From JAEUIE01 sp047602475 (GTDB lineage Bacteria > Planctomycetota > Planctomycetia > Gemmatales > HRBIN36), in assembly GCA_047602475.1 (NCBI GenBank), contig JASGHE010000002.1, positions 2,294,001-2,358,000 of the forward strand: DNA of 64,000 nucleotides, written 5' to 3'. Positions within the stretch are counted from its first letter, which is position 1, and every line of letters begins with the position of its first letter. The notes beneath the pieces are model-generated. The model saw only the letters and a program-made list of their open reading frames with translations. It had not been told where the DNA came from and made no database searches. Both the position numbers and the translations under genes were made by a program. Positions 33,651-42,276 of this stretch are shown here, one piece after another.

Positions 33651-34820
33651 CTATGCCGTCGCCAACTCCTGGCTGGCTCGCTTGTTGCAGACGAGCAGCA
33701 CCCAGAAGAGGTTGATGGAGCCGAGGAGGAAGATGGTCCAGGGGCCGCCGTCGCCCATGCCGTAGCTGTGGAGGCCGGCGCCGAGGATGAAATTGACGCC
33801 ATACCACGACATGACAATGGCGGAGAAGCAGACGACGGAGGAGACGGCGAGGCCGAAGTCCTTCACCAGGCCGATGTAGCGGGCATGGAGCGGGATGAGG
33901 TAGACGACCAGGGCGATGAGTGCCCAGGTTTCCTTCGGATCCCATCCCCAGAAGCGTCCCCACGATTCAGCGGCCCAGATACCACCAAGAAGCGTGCCAA
34001 CGCCGAGTAGCAGCACCGCCACCTTGATGGCAGCGTAGCAGAGGTTGGCGAGTGTCTTCAAGAGATCACGTCGGTCTGAGTTGAACCAGTACATGATCAG
34101 CGAGATGTTGCCTATCGCCCACGCCAAGGCCCCGGCGGCATAGCTGGCGACGATGGTCATCACATGGATGATCAGCCAGTAGTTGCTGCGGAGGACGGGG
34201 ACGAGTGGGTCGATCTTGGCGTCGAAGCCACGACCATATGGGAGTTGATCGGCGAGAATCATGCCGAGGGTGGCGATGCACGTTCCAGCCAGAACGATGA
34301 CCGTGTTGCGGTAGAAGTATTCAAGCACCAGGGCGAAGACGGCCCCCATGCTGGCGACGAAGACGACCGTTTCGAACATGTTGCTGACCGGCGGCCGGCC
34401 TGAGATCATCACTCTGCCGTAGTAGGCGAAGACCTGGAAGCCGAGCGAGACGAGCATGGGAACGAAGGCGACTTTATAGAGTGTCTTGTTTTCCATCTTC
34501 ATGGAGAGGCCGAAGAGGATGGCAGCCAGGAGCATGCTGATCCAGGCCCACTTGAATGGCTCGACCCGGTTGAGGAGCAGTTCGAGTTGAGTGGTGTTCT
34601 CGCCGGGGTACTTGTTTTGCGTGAAGTTCTTGCTCACGTCGGTGACCTGCTTCTGGAAGGCGGCGGTGGCTTCGGCGAACTTGGCAGGGTCTTCGGAACG
34701 GTAGGCGGTGCCGGCGAGGTCGTAGGCGAGAAGTGTCGCCTTCGCCTGCGCCATCGGGAACTCCTGCGACTTGACTGCCTTCAGGTAGACATCGGGATGG
34801 CGGGCTTCGAGGAAGGCCAT
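33651..34820 (-). CDS. ccsA: Cytochrome c biogenesis protein CcsA (ccmC-like haem handling)
   Basis: 389 residues, polytopic, at least eight hydrophobic segments. The haem-binding WWD motif region is clear: WAAESWGRFWGWDPKETWALIALVVYLIPLHAR, here given by its core GRFWGWDPKETWAL. Conserved His on either side (IIHVMTIV, YLIPLHARY) would ligate haem. With a ResB-like partner, CcsA carries haem across the membrane and attaches it to c-type apocytochromes. The ORF overlaps the upstream gene by 40 bases in another frame; the protein sequence reads more naturally if both are one chain (VYNQLYMAFLEARHPD). Confidence 0.88.
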   Translation of the reverse strand: MAFLEARHPDVYLKAVKSQEFPMAQAKATLLAYDLAGTAYRSEDPAKFAEATAAFQKQVTDVSKNFTQNKYPGENTTQLELLLNRVEPFKWAWISMLLAAILFGLSMKMENKTLYKVAFVPMLVSLGFQVFAYYGRVMISGRPPVSNMFETVVFVASMGAVFALVLEYFYRNTVIVLAGTCIATLGMILADQLPYGRGFDAKIDPLVPVLRSNYWLIIHVMTIVASYAAGALAWAIGNISLIMYWFNSDRRDLLKTLANLCYAAIKVAVLLLGVGTLLGGIWAAESWGRFWGWDPKETWALIALVVYLIPLHARYIGLVKDFGLAVSSVVCFSAIVMSWYGVNFILGAGLHSYGMGDGGPWTIFLLGSINLFWVLLVCNKRASQELATA

Positions 34821-36043
34821 GTATAACTGGTTGTACGCGGGTCGTCGACGATGTAGGGCTTGCGAACCGTTTTGACACTTTGGCGCAGGTTGTCGACAGC
34901 TTTCGTCACTTGCTTGAGCGTCTCCTTATGGTCGGCGGGGACGATCTCGGCGATGTCCTTCTTGAGTTCTGCTTTGGTGGTGGTTGGTCGGCCGGTGCTG
35001 ATCAAGGTCTGCTTGAACTGATCATCGCTCATCTTGTCGATCTCAAGCAGAGTCTTCTTGCGGGTGACTTCCAACTGGTCATCAGCGGCCTTCCTGAGTT
35101 GTGCTTCCACACTCACGAGGATCGGCTCAGCCTGACCGGCTTTCAGTGCAGCCTGGAACTCGGCGAGCGACTTGCGGGCGGTCTCATCGAGATAGAGGCG
35201 GGGTTGGAGGGCGACGCGCTCACGAAGGAGATCGGCCCAGGCGAGGTTGGCGTTCTCTTCCTGGCTGAGCATGGGGGCACGCATGACGGTGGTCATGAAG
35301 CGCAGTTCACCCATGGAGAACCATGACGAATCGGGGACCTTGTCGAGGGCGACGTAGTGGACAGGGTCAGCCATCAGCATGCGGCTTTCACGCATGCCGG
35401 CGGGCTTGCCGCGGGATTCGAGGCTACCGGTGAGCATTTCGTAGGCCCGCAGCCGTTCGTTGACGGCATTGGCTTTGCGTTCCATTGGTTCGAGTTGCTG
35501 CTGGTAGCGTTCTTCATCCAACTGTCGTTTGCGATTCACTTCGACGACGAGGCGTTGGAAGCCGACCGACTTGTGGAGGTCCATCGGCGAGATGCGTTTG
35601 CCATGCACCTTGTCGGCGACGGAGGCTTCGTCCTTATCGACGCCATAGATGGCGGCACGGAGATCATGATCTTCGCAGAGGATGAAGGGGTAGTTGTCCC
35701 AATCGATCTTGCTGGGGTCGATGCCCTTGGGGCGGTAGAAGATCCAGGAGAGGAAGACGTTCATGGCGGGCTGGCCGTCGAGAGTGGCCCGTCCGGTGAT
35801 CTGTCGCACCGTTTCGATGGCTACCGTCTGCAGCGGTTTGACGCGGCCATCTTCGAGCACCGGCCACTCGGCCCAGGCTTTGGTGTCGTACTTGGGCAGT
35901 TCGAGCTTCACCTCGGCAGGGGCAGTGTACTTGATGCCGGTGAGGTACGGCTCAGCGACTTTGTAGGCGAGGACACCCATAGCCACGAGTGTGCCGACAA
36001 GCATGATCTGAACGATGTTCTTTTTGGTGAGACTGCTGTTCAT
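34781..36043 (-). CDS. N-terminal membrane-anchored part of the CcsA locus (helical extracytoplasmic domain)
   Basis: About 420 residues from the ATG at 36043, which has GAGGAG upstream. One membrane helix at about 12-32 (IMLVGTLVAMGVLAYKVA). The rest is largely helical, exposed and Lys/Glu-rich (RLRAYEMLTGSLESRG, LAEFQAALKAGQAEPIL). The last 20 codons (DDPRTTSYTWPSSKP) look frame-shifted, while the ccsA frame reads a better continuation. In planctomycetes this N-terminal part is usually fused to CcsA, so a single gene from 36043 to 33651 is likely. Confidence 0.7.
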   Translation of the reverse strand: MNSSLTKKNIVQIMLVGTLVAMGVLAYKVAEPYLTGIKYTAPAEVKLELPKYDTKAWAEWPVLEDGRVKPLQTVAIETVRQITGRATLDGQPAMNVFLSWIFYRPKGIDPSKIDWDNYPFILCEDHDLRAAIYGVDKDEASVADKVHGKRISPMDLHKSVGFQRLVVEVNRKRQLDEERYQQQLEPMERKANAVNERLRAYEMLTGSLESRGKPAGMRESRMLMADPVHYVALDKVPDSSWFSMGELRFMTTVMRAPMLSQEENANLAWADLLRERVALQPRLYLDETARKSLAEFQAALKAGQAEPILVSVEAQLRKAADDQLEVTRKKTLLEIDKMSDDQFKQTLISTGRPTTTKAELKKDIAEIVPADHKETLKQVTKAVDNLRQSVKTVRKPYIVDDPRTTSYTWPSSKPAIPMST

Positions 36044-36103
36044 GTCACTTCTCCTCTTCAAGAGGTGGTCTGCTGAACTCTCACAAGCCGTGGCAGGGGT
36101 CAA

Positions 36104-36430
36104 CCGTATTCCGTTGCCCCCTGCGGAATGTGCAATATCTCTGCGGGTATGCAGGGGGCAGTTGAGTACAACTATCTCCTCCCGCTAACAACATCCTAGC
36201 CGTAAGTCGTTGCATGGCCATCTCTTGTAGATTCAACATCTCCGAACTCCTTCTCGTTGTGCTGAAATCGTGCTGAACCTCTCAGCATTTACTTCAGCGG
36301 TTTTTACTGCGTTGGGATTACCCGGATCAGGCTGTCCTGCATTTCATCCTGATCTGCATGAACAGCCTTGATCCACTTATCTCTTGATCGGTTGTTCTTT
36401 GGCCATCTGGATTACCAGCGGTCGTCAGAC
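36104..36430. other. Intergenic region upstream of the ccsA locus, with a palindrome
   Basis: 327 bases without a convincing gene. It holds 10-base arms TGCCCCCTGC (36115-36124) and GCAGGGGGCA (36151-36160), positioned in the 5' region of the minus-strand ccsA locus. The rest (36200-36430) shows no obvious structure and no tRNA. It is also the outer edge of the integrase-carrying region, so an attachment site could lie here, but no direct repeat was found by eye. Confidence 0.5.
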
Positions 36431-36919
36431 TTAGGCACTCTTCTTCGTGTCACCTCCCATTTCATCAGAGGGTTTTTTGACGACCTGGGACAGACTCAGC
36501 ATCGCCTCCTGCGACTGCTTACTGTGGATATGTGTATAGCGCCTTAAGATCTTAGCATCCACATGCCCCACCCAAGTGCGAACAATAGCTTCTGCTTTGC
36601 CTTGGGAGATGCTGTAGCTGATGAAACTGTGTCGGAACGTGTGCACATGCCCTTTCAGCCGCAGTTTCTTCAACACACGCTTCAACCGTTTTAATAGTGC
36701 ATTCCTTGTCAGTTGCTGACCAGCATGCGGCTGTTGACCCGATATCGGCATCGTCACCACCCAACGCGAATCCCTTCGCAGTGATAACAAGTACGGAATC
36801 AATTCCGGTAAGATCGGCACTTGGCGTTGATCTTTAGATTTGGGTTTCCAGTCATCTTTGGGCCTTATGTGGATGAGATTCTCCTGGAAATCAATATCGT
36901 CCCATGTCAGCCAGCGCAA
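36431..36919 (-). CDS. Catalytic C-terminal piece of a frameshifted tyrosine recombinase
   Basis: The frame carries the second half of the phage-integrase catalytic domain: LRWLTWDDIDF after the first Arg, HTFRHSF (HxxR box), and WVGHVDAKILRRYTH (second His and the nucleophile Tyr). The first catalytic Arg (SGMRYGE) is in the upstream frame. Removing one G near 36917 gives a perfect SGMRYGELRWLTWDDIDF junction. So all catalytic residues exist, and the recombinase is either split by a sequence error or recently broken. Confidence 0.85.
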   Translation of the reverse strand: MRWLTWDDIDFQENLIHIRPKDDWKPKSKDQRQVPILPELIPYLLSLRRDSRWVVTMPISGQQPHAGQQLTRNALLKRLKRVLKKLRLKGHVHTFRHSFISYSISQGKAEAIVRTWVGHVDAKILRRYTHIHSKQSQEAMLSLSQVVKKPSDEMGGDTKKSA

Positions 36920-37586
36920 CTTCGCCGTAACGCATTCCCGAAAACGCCAAAATGGCGAACGCCGCCTGCAATGTCTTCGGAATGGAACGGATGATCTCGT
37001 GAACCACGTCCCAGGTCCACCAGGGTTGATCTGCCGTCTTGGGTTGAGGCATCCGAAAGCCAGTTAACGGATCATCTTTGATCAGTTTTCTTGTCAAACA
37101 CCAGTTCACAAAGCCCCGGATGATCATGAGCTCCTTGAATACAGTGCTTGGCATAACGAGTTTTTTACCCTTTACTCCTTGTACTAACTTTCCTCTTGCT
37201 AACTTGTAGGCATCGATCAGATTCAGGTCGATCTGATTGAGCTTTGTCCGGCGCAAGGACTCCGCTACCTCCAGCATACGATGGAGATCCCGTGTGTATT
37301 TTCTGACAGTTCCCTTTTCTACTTCGCTTGTTTTCACCTTCAGGTAAAGCTTGACCGCTTCAGCACTTGATATGGCTTTGATTTTCTCTTGATAAGAACC
37401 ATCTTGCAGTTGTAGTTCAATCTTCATGCCTTCTTTTCGAGCTTGGATTTTATTCCGTGTTTTGAGTGATGTGCGAACCTGCTTCCCTTCATGTTGGTAG
37501 GTTGCCCACCAGATTTTGCCACGTTGAAAGATTCGAACGTGTTCAAGGATTAGCTCACCGAGGTTTCGTTTGGTAGGATCAGACAT
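36891..37586 (-). CDS. N-terminal piece of a frameshifted tyrosine recombinase (integrase)
   Basis: 231 residues. Begins with an AP2-like/arm-binding style N-terminus (VRIFQRGKIWWATYQHEGKQ), a SAM-like core-binding domain (AVKLYLKVKTSEVEKGTVRKYTRDLHRML as consecutive motifs: LYLKVKTSEVEKG, VRKYTRDLHRML), and the first catalytic Arg in FSGMRYGE. After that the frame runs out at 36891. It is 150 bases downstream of the excisionase and in the same direction, the typical xis-int order of an integrative element. Confidence 0.85.
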   Translation of the reverse strand: MSDPTKRNLGELILEHVRIFQRGKIWWATYQHEGKQVRTSLKTRNKIQARKEGMKIELQLQDGSYQEKIKAISSAEAVKLYLKVKTSEVEKGTVRKYTRDLHRMLEVAESLRRTKLNQIDLNLIDAYKLARGKLVQGVKGKKLVMPSTVFKELMIIRGFVNWCLTRKLIKDDPLTGFRMPQPKTADQPWWTWDVVHEIIRSIPKTLQAAFAILAFSGMRYGEVALADMGRY

Positions 37587-37657
37587 AGTAGACTCCGTAT
37601 GCAGGAACGCTGTCTGCTACAAGCAATTGCTGTAGAGCAGAATTAAACGAGGAAACC

Positions 37658-37682
37658 CATCGTGACCAAAATGATCACGATG
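37658..37682. promoter_or_regulatory. Palindrome between excisionase and integrase
   Basis: CATCGTGA (37658-37665) and TCACGATG (37675-37682) form perfect 8-base arms around nine bases, in the gap between the excisionase stop and the integrase start. Position and symmetry suit an operator or an excisionase arm site; no protein is identified for it. Confidence 0.4.
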
Positions 37683-37736
37683 AGATCAATTGCTGCCCAA
37701 CACTGAGTTAAGCAGCATGAAATTGGGTTGATATGA

Positions 37737-37964
37737 CTAGACTGATGTGTCGAGTCCACCACGATCAATCAAACGCAGGAGACATTCCCGGTTAATCCGG
37801 ATTTGCCTTCCTACTTTACGCTTGCATTGATCGAGTAAACCGCGACTTGACCATTCATAAAGAGTTGACTTCGCTACCTTGAGGAAGTCCACCACCTCAT
37901 TTACGGTCATATAAATGGGTGGTTCGCCCGGAGGTTTTCCGGGCTTCGCATCGTCGCCTGTCAT
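37737..37964 (-). CDS. Excisionase-type helix-turn-helix protein
   Basis: 75 residues from the ATG at 37964 (AAGGAG seven bases upstream). The winged helix-turn-helix pattern of the MerR/excisionase (HTH_17) family is clear: MTVNEVVDFLKVAKSTLYEWS followed by GLLDQCKRKVGRQIRINRE, read as the HTH then the basic wing. It lies directly upstream of the integrase on the same strand and probably controls excision of the element or regulates its integrase. Confidence 0.88.
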   Translation of the reverse strand: MTGDDAKPGKPPGEPPIYMTVNEVVDFLKVAKSTLYEWSSRGLLDQCKRKVGRQIRINRECLLRLIDRGGLDTSV

Positions 37965-37979
37965 GGCGTGCTCCTTCAC

Positions 37980-38397
37980 TTGAGAAATTCAGAACGAGTC
38001 CTTTCGCCTGAAGTGACAAGCATGACCGCGCAATTGTTCCAATGCAAGAAGAACTGTTGGTGTCGTAAGGTTTATTCTGATTGTGGCTGGAAAAGTCCGC
38101 AAAGTTCTGAAAAATGGACATTTTTTCATTTGTAGATCCCTGTTTGGCGAGTCCAGAGACGCACTGAAAATCAAACGGGACCGGGTCCACTTCGGAAGAA
38201 TGTTTGCTAGATTCCACATCATTTTGCCAACTACTCACTTCCGCTTTCTAAGAGCAGACTCGGTTCTTTGACTCAGCTGATTCTCAAGCAATTTTGGCGC
38301 ATTCCTTTTGCAATGGGGCACTATTAACCGGAAGCGGGCTTCAATCAGGAGAGCATGTCTTTCTGAAATACAATCATAATGCTGCAACATAGTAGGG
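37980..38397. other. Non-coding stretch upstream of the excisionase gene
   Basis: About 400 bases. Frames here are short and overlap on both strands, and none shows a family motif. An A/T-rich segment near 38100 (AAAATGGACATTTTTTC) gives a small palindrome. It may contain the promoter of the excisionase gene. Confidence 0.4.
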
Positions 38398-39230
38398 CTA
38401 CTTTCTGGGATTTGAAGCAGTGTTGCTCGTCTGCTCCTTGCTCCATTCTTTGGCCAGTTGAGTGGCGATGAGCCTGATCATGAAATGCCAGGGTTCTGAT
38501 ATCTCCTTTGGATTCGTTAGTAGTGGGGGGATTTCTTTCGGTGAATCCTGGATGGATTTGGTTAGGTGATTCTCGCCATAGTTTCTCCAAATAAGGGATG
38601 GGTTTCTTTGATCTCTAAAGGGATGCTTTCAATGAGGTTCTTCCGGCCGCATTGACCGTAGGTGGCCTGATAGCGATGACTCCCTTCAATACTTATGACG
38701 CAAAATGCTTGTATATTTAGTACCGTAGCAGCCAATACATCCTCGGCGTTCTTGATGTGGGCACGCTCTGAGACGTGTAGACGGTGTATGGTGTCGGAAC
38801 GGGCTTCAAGGGCAACGTAGATGTTGGAATCCAGCCCCTCGAAGTAGAGCTCGTTCACGTTGTCATGCTTCGCAACGGGCTTCCGCCAGACAGTTCCATC
38901 AGCGAGTTGGATAGCGGCTGGTCAACTGTCGTAAGCCAGCTTAATGATGCGGAAGAGCTTCTTGAGCGAGTCTCATCTGTGGGCAAGGATGCACGTCGTC
39001 GTGTTTGGCGTGAACATGGTGGCATCCAAGTGTCACAAGAGTAGGAATGTCGATACACCGATCTGTCTTGCTTTGAGAATGAGGAACTGATGCCAGTAAT
39101 CCAGATACTTGGTAATGAGCCTCTGTTCTTTGTTGGGTTAAAGAAGAATCTTCTCGGCTTTCTTCGTTCTGATTTTGTAGAGATGGGTGATACGCCAACG
39201 CCAATTGCCGATGCGTTTTCGGTCTTCCAT
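38398..39230 (-). pseudogene. Decayed phage terminase large subunit
   Basis: Read from the ATG at 39230 in one frame, the protein is recognisable in spite of four stops: RIGNWRWRITHLYKI, PNKEQRLITKYLDYWHQFLI, LKARQIGVSTFLLL (the Walker-A-like segment), LDATMFTPNTTT, DSLKKLFRIIKLAYDS, ADGTVWRKPVAKHDNVNELYF, and HVSERAHIKNAED. In-frame stops are at codon 31 (TAA, 39140-39138), codon 66 (TGA), codon 86 (TGA) and codon 103 (TGA). A frameshift near 38600 is followed by another 60 codons ending at 38398. These stops cannot be repaired by single indels, so the gene is truly dead. Confidence 0.7.
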
Positions 39231-39279
39231 GTTCATATAAAGATGCTAGCCCGATTCCTGCTTAGATGAAATCTCCACA

Positions 39280-40158
39280 ATGAGAACACGGACAAGCAAA
39301 TACCCACTGAATTCAACCAGACCGTTGGCGTTGCGTATTGCCTCTCTGCAATATCGGTTCGTAGCCATCATGAATGACGGATACATTTTCCTTGATAAAA
39401 CACTGCCTCTGATTGAAGAAAAGAAAAAGGAATATCGAACAGAGAAGAAACCGAAACAGAAGGATCGCAGCTATTACGTTCCGGGTAAGAATGGAAAGAG
39501 CTTCGCGAGGAGGAAAGATCGCGAGATACGCCAGATTCTCGATAACTACACTGACCGTGCTCTGTATGAAGCTTTCTTGATTACAGGTGTTTCGCAATTC
39601 GAGTCATTCTTGATGGATGTTCTCACACTCGTGATAAAAGAGTACCCGCGAAAGCTGTCTACTACGATACCTGGCGTTTCAGCCACCAAAGATGTCCCCT
39701 TGGATTTATTGTTGGAGTCATCAAGCGTGGAAGATGTTGTTACTGAAGTAATTGATCGACACCTGAGCGCTCTGATGTACGGGAAGCCGAGAGTCTACTT
39801 AGATTACGCCGGGAAGGTCGCTGGCTTCGACACAACGGATAAAGCATTCGATAAATACGTTGAAATCAAAGCAACCCGAGACTTAATTATTCATAATTCA
39901 GCAGTCGCAAATGAAGTCTATCTTCAAAAAGCTGGGAAGCTGAGTAGAGGTGCTTTAGGAGCTACGTTACCTGTGAACAAAGAGTATTACCATCATTGCA
40001 TGGCCGTCTTCAAACGGCTTTCAGGAATCATCAAACGAGATACGACAAAGGCATATCCTGTTCGGAAAACCAAACCAATACAAGATAACTCAAATGGTGC
40101 GAAAGCTTCGACGGAGGCATTAGCTCAGCCGTCAGCTTTACCTTCTGCACCGGAGTAG
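39280..40158 (+). CDS. HEPN-domain protein, putative RNase toxin
   Basis: 292 residues. The central domain is helical with the HEPN layout: YEAFLITGVSQFESFLMDVLTLVI as a helix pair (core ITGVSQFESFLMDVL), later KAFDKYVEIKATRDLIIHNS. The RNase signature R-x4-H is RDLIIH, with the Arg codon at 39877 and the His codon at 39892. The N-terminus is basic and Lys-rich, the C-terminus a Ser/Ala/Pro tail. HEPN RNases of this type act in toxin-antitoxin and phage-defence systems. It is the only gene on the plus strand here and sits between the terminase remnants. The start at 39280 has no clear ribosome binding site; an ATG at 39370 is possible. Confidence 0.72.
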   Translation: MRTRTSKYPLNSTRPLALRIASLQYRFVAIMNDGYIFLDKTLPLIEEKKKEYRTEKKPKQKDRSYYVPGKNGKSFARRKDREIRQILDNYTDRALYEAFLITGVSQFESFLMDVLTLVIKEYPRKLSTTIPGVSATKDVPLDLLLESSSVEDVVTEVIDRHLSALMYGKPRVYLDYAGKVAGFDTTDKAFDKYVEIKATRDLIIHNSAVANEVYLQKAGKLSRGALGATLPVNKEYYHHCMAVFKRLSGIIKRDTTKAYPVRKTKPIQDNSNGAKASTEALAQPSALPSAPE

Positions 40159-40165
40159 ATGACCG

Positions 40166-40370
40166 CTATTCATCTTCGTGCCAGATCTCTTCTATCACCG
40201 CTGCACTGGCCAGAGCTTTAGCTTCTGATGGTGCAGGAGCTTTAGTTGGTCCTAACTGTCCGTTTCCCTGGGCGAAGCTTCATGATTCCTTCCATGATCT
40301 CGTGGGCGATAACGTCCTCTGTGAAGCCAGCCTTACGCAGTGACTCCTGCATCCGCGTGTTGTTCCTATC
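40166..40370 (-). pseudogene. Possible remnant of a phage terminase small subunit
   Basis: On the minus strand the frame reads MQESLRKAGFTEDVIAHEIMEG, given here by its parts MQESLRKAGFTEDV and AHEIMEGIMKL, then needs one frameshift near 40275 and continues as GPTKAPAPSEAKALASAAVIEE and IWHEDE before the stop at 40166. The helix-turn-helix style start and acidic end suit a small terminase subunit, and the order small-large matches phage packaging genes. Short and broken, so the call is tentative. Confidence 0.4.
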
Positions 40371-40509
40371 CTCACAACCTGAAACTTAGACGCTGGGGGC
40401 CTACATGTTCCCATTCCACCAGTTGTTCTTCATAATTGCAACAATTTTCTGGAATACAAATATCCAGCGATTGCATCTGATTTCAGCCACAACTACTCGT
40501 GCGAGATGC

Positions 40510-42276
40510 CTACGACCTCTTGGTAATGACCGATAGCGTCGTAGGACGAACTGACTTTAGAAACCTGCTTGGAGCATTCTGATTATTTGGATCAGCAACA
40601 TAGAAGAGCAGTCGTTTTGCACGAGTGATCGCAACATAGAGCAGCCGCTTACTAGCATCTAACTTCGCTGGATCGTTCTTACAACTTGAGTGTGGAATTC
40701 TTGTTTCATGTAAGTCGATGATTGCGACTGCATCGAATTCACGTCCTTTTGAGCCATGAATAGTCATTAGTTTGATGTTCTTGTCCGGACAAGCATAGAC
40801 TCCCAGGTCTTCAAGGCTTGCGGATGTTAGATCGACGCGGTTTTTTTGAATATCGGAGATCATCTCAGTACTCGATTGAACAAGTGCCGTGGAGCACGAA
40901 GGCAGTAGTAAACCAAAATCAACGAGAACCTTATTGATCACGGTCGCACTGGTTTCGATCCACTTCATTGCACCTTCGTAATTCTTAGAAAGAGCATCGA
41001 GTTTCCGCATGATTGTAACCAACGCCTTCTTTCCATTGAAGCTGTAGACTTCATAGTTGGCTGATCCTGTGATGTTGAGGATCACTCTAAATACTTCTTT
41101 CTCAAGTCCTCGGATTCGTTCTGGTACCGGATTGGCGACGTATGCACACGCATGTTCTAGCAGCCTAGCATATGTTCTTGTGGATTTGTAAGGTCGAGCA
41201 CCAGGCCCAACGACAGGAATTCCCTCCTTCCGAAGACTGCGAGCCAGATAGTATAGAGGTGGCCAAGTGGAAGCAAGAATCGCAGCTTTGCCGAAGGATA
41301 TTCCGTTCTCAAATAATGCAGGAATGAATTGATTAAGGATCGCTGTTTTGAATTCTAGATTTAGAAACGCCGGCTGATGAACATCGTTTGCGTGTTGTCC
41401 AGCCGCCACCATCGCAGGTGTTCTTGGTATCAGGTTTTCCGCGTTTACAATGATGTTTGTGCTACACCGAAAGTTCTTAGTCAGTGCGAAGTCCGTTTTG
41501 GCGTGAACTACCTTGGCAAATTCGGCCATGAGTTCTGGTTTTGCACCGGCGAATCCGAAGATTGATTGTTGAGGATCGCCAACCAAATAGAACTTTGATT
41601 GCCCGTGTGCTGCAATGAGCTTGAAGAGTTCGATTTGAACACTGGTTGTGTCTTGAAATTCGTCTATGAGAATCCACCGGTATTTGCAGGCGAGTGAGTA
41701 CGAAAGCGTGGGGTAATCTTGAAGCAACTTATATGAGTGGTAGAGAATGCTGGGGAAATCAACATGTCCGGCGACTTCAAGCCTCTTCCAGAAATCGGTT
41801 ACTGCGTCATCAGTTAGGCCCCATTCAAAAATTGGCGAACCATCTACATCACGACTAATTTGAGCAAACCGTTCGATTGCCTGATGCCCTAAGTCGTGAT
41901 CGTGAACCGTTTGTGCAACGATGGTCTGATAAGTGTCAGAATCGGGAGTCGCGATCTCAAAACCATTTTTTAGCTCAGGAATCTTCCAGTAAAAGTGACG
42001 AAGGATTGCATTTAGGCAAAACGAGTGGATCGTATTGATCTCAAGATGGTCGTCATCATCAGATAAGCAATAGGTCTTTACTCGTTCTGAAATCTCATCG
42101 ACTGCAGCATTTGTGTAGGTGATACAGGCAAGTTGCCTCGTTGTACCACGAATTTCTCTTAGACATGCAAGCACTTTAGCAACGATCGCTCTGGTCTTCC
42201 CGCTACCTGGACAGGCTTGAAGAAACGAATTTTCTTCGCAGTTGACTGAAGACCTTTGCTCATCAGTGAGAATCAT
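40510..42276 (-). CDS. gajB: GajB-like UvrD/Rep helicase of a Gabija-type defence system
   Basis: 588 residues from the ATG at 42276. Superfamily 1A helicase motifs in order: QACPGSGKTRAIV (motif I), ACITYTNAAVDEI (Ia), the II motif in WILIDEFQDTT, LVGDPQQSIFGFAGA (III), FRCSTNIIVNAENL (IV), and TIHGSKGREFDAVAI plus LYVAITRAKRLLFYV (V, VI). In Gabija, GajB is the UvrD-like partner of the GajA nuclease and senses nucleotide or DNA ends. Its ATG overlaps the TGA of the upstream GajA-like gene as ATGA (42276-42273), showing translational coupling. Longer than typical GajB (about 500), so a subtype is possible. Confidence 0.88.
   Translation of the reverse strand: MILTDEQRSSVNCEENSFLQACPGSGKTRAIVAKVLACLREIRGTTRQLACITYTNAAVDEISERVKTYCLSDDDDHLEINTIHSFCLNAILRHFYWKIPELKNGFEIATPDSDTYQTIVAQTVHDHDLGHQAIERFAQISRDVDGSPIFEWGLTDDAVTDFWKRLEVAGHVDFPSILYHSYKLLQDYPTLSYSLACKYRWILIDEFQDTTSVQIELFKLIAAHGQSKFYLVGDPQQSIFGFAGAKPELMAEFAKVVHAKTDFALTKNFRCSTNIIVNAENLIPRTPAMVAAGQHANDVHQPAFLNLEFKTAILNQFIPALFENGISFGKAAILASTWPPLYYLARSLRKEGIPVVGPGARPYKSTRTYARLLEHACAYVANPVPERIRGLEKEVFRVILNITGSANYEVYSFNGKKALVTIMRKLDALSKNYEGAMKWIETSATVINKVLVDFGLLLPSCSTALVQSSTEMISDIQKNRVDLTSASLEDLGVYACPDKNIKLMTIHGSKGREFDAVAIIDLHETRIPHSSCKNDPAKLDASKRLLYVAITRAKRLLFYVADPNNQNAPSRFLKSVRPTTLSVITKRS

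Noticed and set aside
36104..36430. tRNA or attachment site near the integrase
   Set aside because: No cloverleaf and no matching direct repeat could be found by eye.
38562..38858. ParB-like small protein (EGSHRY read as a ParB box)
   Set aside because: Reading the frame further upstream shows it is the middle of the terminase remnant.
38398..39230. Readthrough or TGA-as-Trp recoding in the terminase-like frame
   Set aside because: A TAA is also present and other genes in the window use TGA as stop, so nonsense decay is simpler.
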